Shown one piece after another: positions 57,310-64,000 of a stretch of DNA of 64,000 nt; positions within the stretch are counted from its first letter, which is position 1, and every line of letters starts with the position of its first letter. The stretch spans positions 620,001-684,000 of the forward strand of contig JAUYVI010000002.1 of NCBI GenBank assembly GCA_030715195.1, in the 5' to 3' direction. Position numbers and translations under genes: made by a program. Origin of the DNA: Dongia sedimenti (GTDB lineage Bacteria > Pseudomonadota > Alphaproteobacteria > Dongiales > Dongiaceae). The notes under the pieces are model-generated. The model worked only from the letters and a program-made list of their open reading frames with translations. It ran no database searches and had not been told where the DNA came from.

Positions 57310-59394
57310 TCACCCCCGGCTCTTCAGCGTCATCGTCGCAGTCCCCTGGAACGAGCCGGATTGCGCGCGGCCTTCGTAGCGGCCCGGTGCAACGCGCTTC
57401 AGCCGCAGCACGTCCGGCTTGTTCTCGACGCTGCTCGAGGTGCCGCGGATCGTCAGCTTCTCGCCCTCGACTTCGATATCGCACTCTTCCCAGAAGTTGA
57501 ACTCGCCGGAGCCGGTGAGCTTCCCTTCGAATGCGTTCTCCCCGGTGGCCCGCTCGATGACCAGGGTGACCCTGGTATTGCCCCACCAGCCGCCGGAAAT
57601 GCCGACCGTGCCGCGCGCGTTGACGTCGAACGTGTCGCCGACATGCAAGCCCGAACCGGAATCCGGCGCCGCCGGCAGCGCCGCCGCCTGCTCGATCGGT
57701 GCCGCCGCGATGGCGGGTTTCTCGGCCGTCGCCGCTGCCGTCGAGAACGTGGCCGCGGCGGGCGGCTGCGGTGCGACGGCTGCCGGCTGCGACGCTTCGG
57801 CCAATTTCGGCGCGGCCGGCGGCTGCAGGCTGGCCAGCAGCTTCTTCGCCTTGGCCTCGAACACGCTGCCGGGATGCCGCTTCACGAAGCTCTGCACGGC
57901 CTCGACCGTGCCGGCCTTTTTCGCCGCCTGCCAAGCGGCGATCGCGTCGGCATCCGCCGGCTGAAGCAGACTTCCGCTGATATAGCCGGTGCCGGCATCC
58001 ACCTTGGCGCGGTACCAGTCCTTGCCCTCGACCTTGCCGGTGACGGCGACGGCGTCGTCCTCCTTGAGGCGCGCAATCACCTTTGCCTCGGTGCCGGGCT
58101 CGGCGCGGACATTGGCCGATTGCTTCGCCACGAAAGTCGCATCCATCTCCTGGATCTTCGGCGGCGCCGGCGGGGGCGTCAGCGCGGCCTCCGCCTTGGC
58201 CTGGGTTTCCAGATCGGCCAGGCGCGCGCGCGCCAGGTCGGCGAAGTGTCCCTTCGGATACTTCTTCAGATAGGCCTGGAAGCCTTCTTTCTCGGCAACG
58301 TCTTTCACCGAGTTCCAATAGGTCAGCTCGATATCGGCGCTGAGATCGGGCGACCGGTCGGCCGGTTGGGCCTGAATCGTCTCCGCGGCGGGCACCGGCG
58401 CGGCGGGGGCCGCGCCGAGCTGTTTCACGCGGATCCGCGCCAGCGCAGCAAAGTCGCCGGTCGGATATTTCTCCAGATAGGCCGCGAAATCATCCGGCGC
58501 CTTGCTGTCCTTGATGGCCTCCCAGAAAGTGAGCTCGATGGTCTTCGGATCGACGAGTGCGGTCTGTAACGGTGCGGGCGCAGCCGGCGCTTCGGCAGCC
58601 GGGGCGACGAAATAATAGGGTGCCGTCAGCGAGGACGAATCCCAGGGCACCTGCTTGCCCTTGGTGGCCGACATCACGTCGGCGCGGACCTCGCGGAACA
58701 CGTCGTTGATGTCGAGGCCGGGCTTTTCGATCGCCTCGACCAGCGCGGCGGAGAACGGGCTGTTGGCGCCGTTGCCGTCCACCGCGACGTCGCCGGGCGC
58801 CGTGGAATAGCTGATGAAGCTGCCCTGCGGCTTCTGTGTGACTTCCGCCAGGCCCTTGGTCGCCGAGCGGAAGCCGCGGGACAGCGGGTTGTTCCGGCAG
58901 GCGTCGAGGATGACGATGTTCACCTTGCTGTCCGCGAAGGCCATCTGCCGCAGCACGGTGTCGAGCGAAACCGCCTCGATATCGACGTCGCGCTCGCGGC
59001 TGATCTCGGCATGGACCGGGATCAGATAGTTCTGCCCGCCAACCTGCAGACCGTGACCAGCGTAGAAGAACAGGCTGGTCGCATCCGAGCCGGCCGCCGC
59101 CATCCGATCGCCGAACGCGGCGATGGCGCGCTTCAGCGCGTTCTGGTCGGCATCTTCGACTTCGATCACGTCGAAGCCGATATGCCTCAACGCCGTCGCG
59201 ACCAGCCGCGAGTCGTTGACCGGATTGGGCAGCACGCCGAGGTCGCCGCCGTAATTGGAATTGCCGACCACCAGGGCGACGCGCGGTCCGCCGCTCGGCC
59301 CCTGGGCCGCAACGTCCGCGCGAGCGACGCTCACGCAGGACAAGATGACCATCAATGCATAGGCCAAGCACTTCAGATTCGACAACCGGCTCAT
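57310..59394 (-). CDS. Secreted caspase-family (C14) protein with repeats and SH3b domain
   Basis: 694 aa. Signal peptide of about 26 residues (LAYALMVILSCVSVARA). Caspase-like domain about residues 36-265: VALVVGNSNYGG, catalytic His114 in FFYAGHGLQVGG, catalytic Cys166 in VILDACRNNPLSRGF. Two near-identical helical repeats follow (WEAIKDSKAPDDFAAYLEKY..., about 286-326; WNSVKDVAEKEGFQAYLKKY..., about 355-395), an SH3b-like domain (418-478, ANVRAEPGTEAKVIARLKE), a third degenerate repeat (484-523), a Pro/Ala linker, and a C-terminal ~105-residue beta-rich region I do not recognise. The ATG at 59394 starts the signal peptide. Substrate and trigger unknown. Confidence 0.85.
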   Translation of the reverse strand: MSRLSNLKCLAYALMVILSCVSVARADVAAQGPSGGPRVALVVGNSNYGGDLGVLPNPVNDSRLVATALRHIGFDVIEVEDADQNALKRAIAAFGDRMAAAGSDATSLFFYAGHGLQVGGQNYLIPVHAEISRERDVDIEAVSLDTVLRQMAFADSKVNIVILDACRNNPLSRGFRSATKGLAEVTQKPQGSFISYSTAPGDVAVDGNGANSPFSAALVEAIEKPGLDINDVFREVRADVMSATKGKQVPWDSSSLTAPYYFVAPAAEAPAAPAPLQTALVDPKTIELTFWEAIKDSKAPDDFAAYLEKYPTGDFAALARIRVKQLGAAPAAPVPAAETIQAQPADRSPDLSADIELTYWNSVKDVAEKEGFQAYLKKYPKGHFADLARARLADLETQAKAEAALTPPPAPPKIQEMDATFVAKQSANVRAEPGTEAKVIARLKEDDAVAVTGKVEGKDWYRAKVDAGTGYISGSLLQPADADAIAAWQAAKKAGTVEAVQSFVKRHPGSVFEAKAKKLLASLQPPAAPKLAEASQPAAVAPQPPAAATFSTAAATAEKPAIAAAPIEQAAALPAAPDSGSGLHVGDTFDVNARGTVGISGGWWGNTRVTLVIERATGENAFEGKLTGSGEFNFWEECDIEVEGEKLTIRGTSSSVENKPDVLRLKRVAPGRYEGRAQSGSFQGTATMTLKSRG

Positions 59395-59517
59395 GGCTTC
59401 CCCCGACGAGAGATCGCGGGATTCAACGCAAACCGTCCGTGCTGACAAGTTACGCGGCGCACATTCCGCACAGGATGGAGCAGAGTCTGCCCGCAAGAAG
59501 ACGCGTGTGTGATCTCC

Positions 59518-59559
59518 GTCATATTCCCGGTTTGGTTTAATATGACCGGCGCATATGAC
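59518..59559. promoter_or_regulatory. Operator candidate with three ATATGAC half-sites
   Basis: GTCATATT (59518-59525) faces AATATGAC (59539-59546), a perfect eight-base inverted repeat with a 13-base spacer; a third copy CATATGAC lies at 59552-59559. The cluster is between the divergent caspase-like and metallophosphoesterase genes. Confidence 0.4.
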
Positions 59560-59598
59560 GATGCGATCTCCGCGCGATGCCCGTGATAGGATCGAAGC

Positions 59599-60411
59599 AT
59601 GCGCGTGCATGTCTTCTCCGATCTTCATCTTGAATTTGGTCCGATCTCGCTCTCGCCGGAGGTTCGATCCGGCCGGCTGGCGGACCTGGTCCTGCTGGCC
59701 GGCGACATCCACACCGAGCACCGCGGGCCGCGCTGGGCGGCAGAGACCTTCGAGCAGCCGGTCGCCATGATTCTCGGCAACCACGAGGCCTATGGCGGCA
59801 GCCTCGACCCCTCGATCGTCGCCGCATGGCAGGAAGCGGCCGCGTGTTCAGCCCGCCGCCGCCATCCGATCCGCGCCATGGAGAGAGAGACCTGGATCCT
59901 GCAGGCAACCGACGGCACGCCGGTCCGGATCGTCGCCGCCACGCTCTGGACCGATTTCGCGATCTTCGGCGCCGCGCGTCAGGCCGACGCAATGGACCAC
60001 GCGCATCGGGCCATGAACGATTTCCAGATGATCGGCATCACCGACGGCGGTGAACAGCGCCTCCTGGCGCCAGCGGATTGCCTGCGGCTTCACCGCGAGA
60101 GCCAGGCCTATATCGCCGATGAACTCGCCCGGCCGTTCGACGGCGTGACCATCGTGATGACGCATCACGCGCCAAGCCGCCGCAGCGTGCCCGAGTCACG
60201 CAGCCTCGACCCCATCACCGCGGCTTATGCATCGGATCTCGAAGCGCTGATCGAACAGACCCAGCCGCAACTCTGGGTCCACGGTCACATTCATGCCTCT
60301 TCGAACTATGTCATCGGTTCGACCCGCGTGGTCTGCAATCCGCGAGGCTACTATCCGTCGCAGCTGAATCCGGCTTTCGATCCGGCGCTGGTGGTCGAGG
60401 TCACGCGCTAG
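59599..60411 (+). CDS. Calcineurin-like metallophosphoesterase
   Basis: 270 aa cytoplasmic enzyme with the two-metal fold. Metal and active-site motifs: SDLHLEFG (D-x-H), LLAGDIHTEH (GD), ILGNHEAYGG (GNHE), THHAPSRRS (H), and HGHIHASSNYVIG (GHxH). Substrate could be a phosphodiester or phosphomonoester. The ATG at 59599 follows the operator region. Its stop overlaps the stop of the convergent DUF2218 gene in a CTAG. Confidence 0.85.
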   Translation: MRVHVFSDLHLEFGPISLSPEVRSGRLADLVLLAGDIHTEHRGPRWAAETFEQPVAMILGNHEAYGGSLDPSIVAAWQEAAACSARRRHPIRAMERETWILQATDGTPVRIVAATLWTDFAIFGAARQADAMDHAHRAMNDFQMIGITDGGEQRLLAPADCLRLHRESQAYIADELARPFDGVTIVMTHHAPSRRSVPESRSLDPITAAYASDLEALIEQTQPQLWVHGHIHASSNYVIGSTRVVCNPRGYYPSQLNPAFDPALVVEVTR

Positions 60412-60725
60412 GCATCCCGCCAGACGAAGGGCAGCGGCGCTTCGCGGAAGGCGAAGCGGTCGAGATGGCTCGCGACGACGCCCTTCAGCGCTTCGCGCTG
60501 TGCCGCGGCGCTGGCTTCGAGCCGGCATTCCAGCGCCTCCTTCCCCGCCGTCAGCGTGAGCGTGGCGTCGCCCGGCCAGTCGGCGCCGCGGGCGTTCTTC
60601 GGGAAGATCACCGTGCCGGCTTCCGGCGTGAACTCCACCTTGAGATTGTGGCTCCAATGCTTGCAGAGCTGCTGCAGATAGCGGCTGCCGTTGATGGTGG
60701 GCACCCGCGCAATGGTCTCGAACAT
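60408..60725 (-). CDS. DUF2218 domain protein
   Basis: 105 aa. Start ARVPTINGSRYLQQLCKHWSHNLKVEF with the family Ser-Arg-Tyr-Leu and Cys-Lys-His pattern, a beta-rich middle, and an end SHLDRFAFREAPLPFVW typical of DUF2218. Members often lie next to siderophore-interacting proteins; none is seen here. Divergent from the PadR regulator, sharing its promoter region, so it is a likely regulatory target. Confidence 0.85.
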   Translation of the reverse strand: MFETIARVPTINGSRYLQQLCKHWSHNLKVEFTPEAGTVIFPKNARGADWPGDATLTLTAGKEALECRLEASAAAQREALKGVVASHLDRFAFREAPLPFVWRDA

Positions 60726-60747
60726 TCCTTTAGTCCCTTCCAGTCTC

Positions 60748-60782
60748 TTGACATTCGTACGAGAAACTATATCTTACGATAT
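60748..60782 (+). promoter_or_regulatory. PadR gene promoter overlapped by an inverted repeat
   Basis: Perfect -35 TTGACA (60748-60753), 16-base spacer, TATCTT (60770-60775). The inverted repeat ATATC-TTAC-GATAT (60769-60782) covers the -10 and the expected start. Further repeats: TTCGTAC at 60754-60760 and GTACGAA at 60807-60813; GACACGAAC at 60790 and 60815. Confidence 0.5.
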
Positions 60783-60823
60783 GTCGACTGACACGAACGT
60801 AAACAAGTACGAAAGACACGAAC

Positions 60824-61522
60824 ATGCGTTTTTTCCATGAACATCATCACGATAGCGCGGAGCACGGCTGCGTCGGGCGGCGCGGCGGCTGGGGCGGTCA
60901 TCACCGCCATGGCGGCTTCTTCGGCCGGCATGGCCGGGGCGGCGGCGACAGTTTCCGCACGGCCCGCAAGCTCGGGGCCGGCGACCTGCAGCTCCTGCTG
61001 CTCCACCTCCTGCAGGAGAATCCCCGCCACGGCTACGAGCTGATCAAGGAGCTCGAGAGCCGCACCAACGGCTATTACAGCCCGAGCCCCGGCGTCATCT
61101 ATCCCGCCCTCACCTATCTCGAAGAGATCGGCTTCACCTCGGTCGAGGCGGAGGGCAACAAGAAGCTCTACCGCATCACCGAGACCGGCTCCGCCTTCCT
61201 GAAGGAGAACCAGCAGACCGCCGAGGCGATGCTGAACGAACTCGCCGAGATCGGCCGCCGCTTCGCCCGCGCCCAGAAGGCGATGAACGAGGACGAAGGC
61301 GCCGAGGATGCGGACGAGGATTCCGAGCTCGGCACTTGGCCCCTGGGCGAGCGCCGTTACGGCCGCACCGGCCGCCGCGAATCCATCGTCGCGATCATGC
61401 AGGCCAGGCATGACCTGAAGCACGCGCTGATGGAGCAGTTCGGGGCCTCGCCGGAGGAGCACAAGCGGATCGCGGAGATCCTGCGCCGCGCCGCCGCCGA
61501 GATCCGCAACAAGAAGGCGTAA
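60824..61522 (+). CDS. PadR-family regulator with His-rich N-terminus (YqjI-like)
   Basis: 232 aa. The first ~42 residues carry nine His and one Cys (HEHHHD, GHHRHGG) in a Gly/Arg-rich context. The PadR winged HTH spans about residues 50-130 (LLLLHLLQENPRHGYELIKEL, YYSPSPGVIYPALTYLEEIGF, YRITETGSAFLKEN), then a helical dimerisation tail. The layout matches E. coli YqjI, a nickel/iron-responsive repressor with a His-rich N-terminus. Metal sensing here is an inference. It probably represses itself and the divergent DUF2218 gene. Confidence 0.85.
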   Translation: MRFFHEHHHDSAEHGCVGRRGGWGGHHRHGGFFGRHGRGGGDSFRTARKLGAGDLQLLLLHLLQENPRHGYELIKELESRTNGYYSPSPGVIYPALTYLEEIGFTSVEAEGNKKLYRITETGSAFLKENQQTAEAMLNELAEIGRRFARAQKAMNEDEGAEDADEDSELGTWPLGERRYGRTGRRESIVAIMQARHDLKHALMEQFGASPEEHKRIAEILRRAAAEIRNKKA

Positions 61523-61537
61523 GACCTCAGCCCTGTT

Positions 61538-64000
<2,463 letters not shown>

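Noticed and set aside
60754..60763. TTCGTACGAG as a restriction-like or phage attachment site
   Set aside because: Part of the repeat-rich PadR promoter; no integrase or second copy of an attachment core nearby.

Overview
The window is a gene-dense, high-GC chromosomal segment with no visible mobile elements, rRNA, tRNA or CRISPR. Gene content and order point to an alphaproteobacterium, probably of the Rhodospirillales type: rpsT-dnaA-dnaN-recF-gyrB, rpsF-rpsR-rplI-dnaB, fabD-fabG-acpP-fabF-mltG, an HdaA-type DnaA regulator, and a Dpp cassette. The taxonomic call is an inference from gene families; no phylogeny was run.

Layout. 1-8.7 kb: a partial 3-methyladenine glycosylase and uvrD (minus), a divergent aspartoacylase/succinylglutamate desuccinylase family enzyme, then the minus-strand cluster oxyR, SDR-DoxX fusion and DUF2269, followed by gabT. 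8.7-11 kb: outer-membrane lipid asymmetry genes, mlaA and two tandem mlaC-like genes. 11.2-17 kb: a complete dipeptide ABC importer (dppA-dppB-dppC-dppD-dppF). 17.2-28 kb: a long minus-strand series running rpsF-rpsR-rplI, then a terminator, then dnaB-alr-mlaE-mlaF-radA-cvpA-purF-SDR, mostly with overlapping or nearly touching genes. 28.3-33.2 kb: the fatty-acid synthesis cluster with mltG. 33.2-41 kb: single genes (alcohol dehydrogenase, Stf0 sulfotransferase, ABC-F ATPase, ndk, a degenerate RNase T2-like protein) and purM-purN. 41-49 kb: DUF2066 protein, AI-2E/PerM transporter, hdaA, a cyclophilin, an EamA transporter, and ftsY-mtaB-dapF. 49.3-57.3 kb: the replication cluster rpsT, rhodanese, dnaA, dnaN, recF, gyrB, with a candidate origin between rpsT and the rhodanese gene. 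57.3-64 kb: a secreted caspase-like protein, a metallophosphoesterase, a DUF2218 gene divergent from a His-rich PadR regulator, and a fused ABC exporter cut by the window end.

Most of the window is housekeeping. The parts that deserve a second look are: the tandem mlaC pair, whose second gene has no normal start codon and follows an in-frame TAG; the purM 5' end, which looks frameshifted; the RNase T2-like protein that has lost both catalytic histidines; the multi-domain caspase-like protein with a repeated-motif operator candidate; the His-rich PadR/DUF2218 pair with an operator over its promoter; and the structured dnaN leader with a terminator-like hairpin. I did not find a convincing wholly new multi-gene system.

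All promoters, operators and terminators below were read by eye from the sequence and are predictions.
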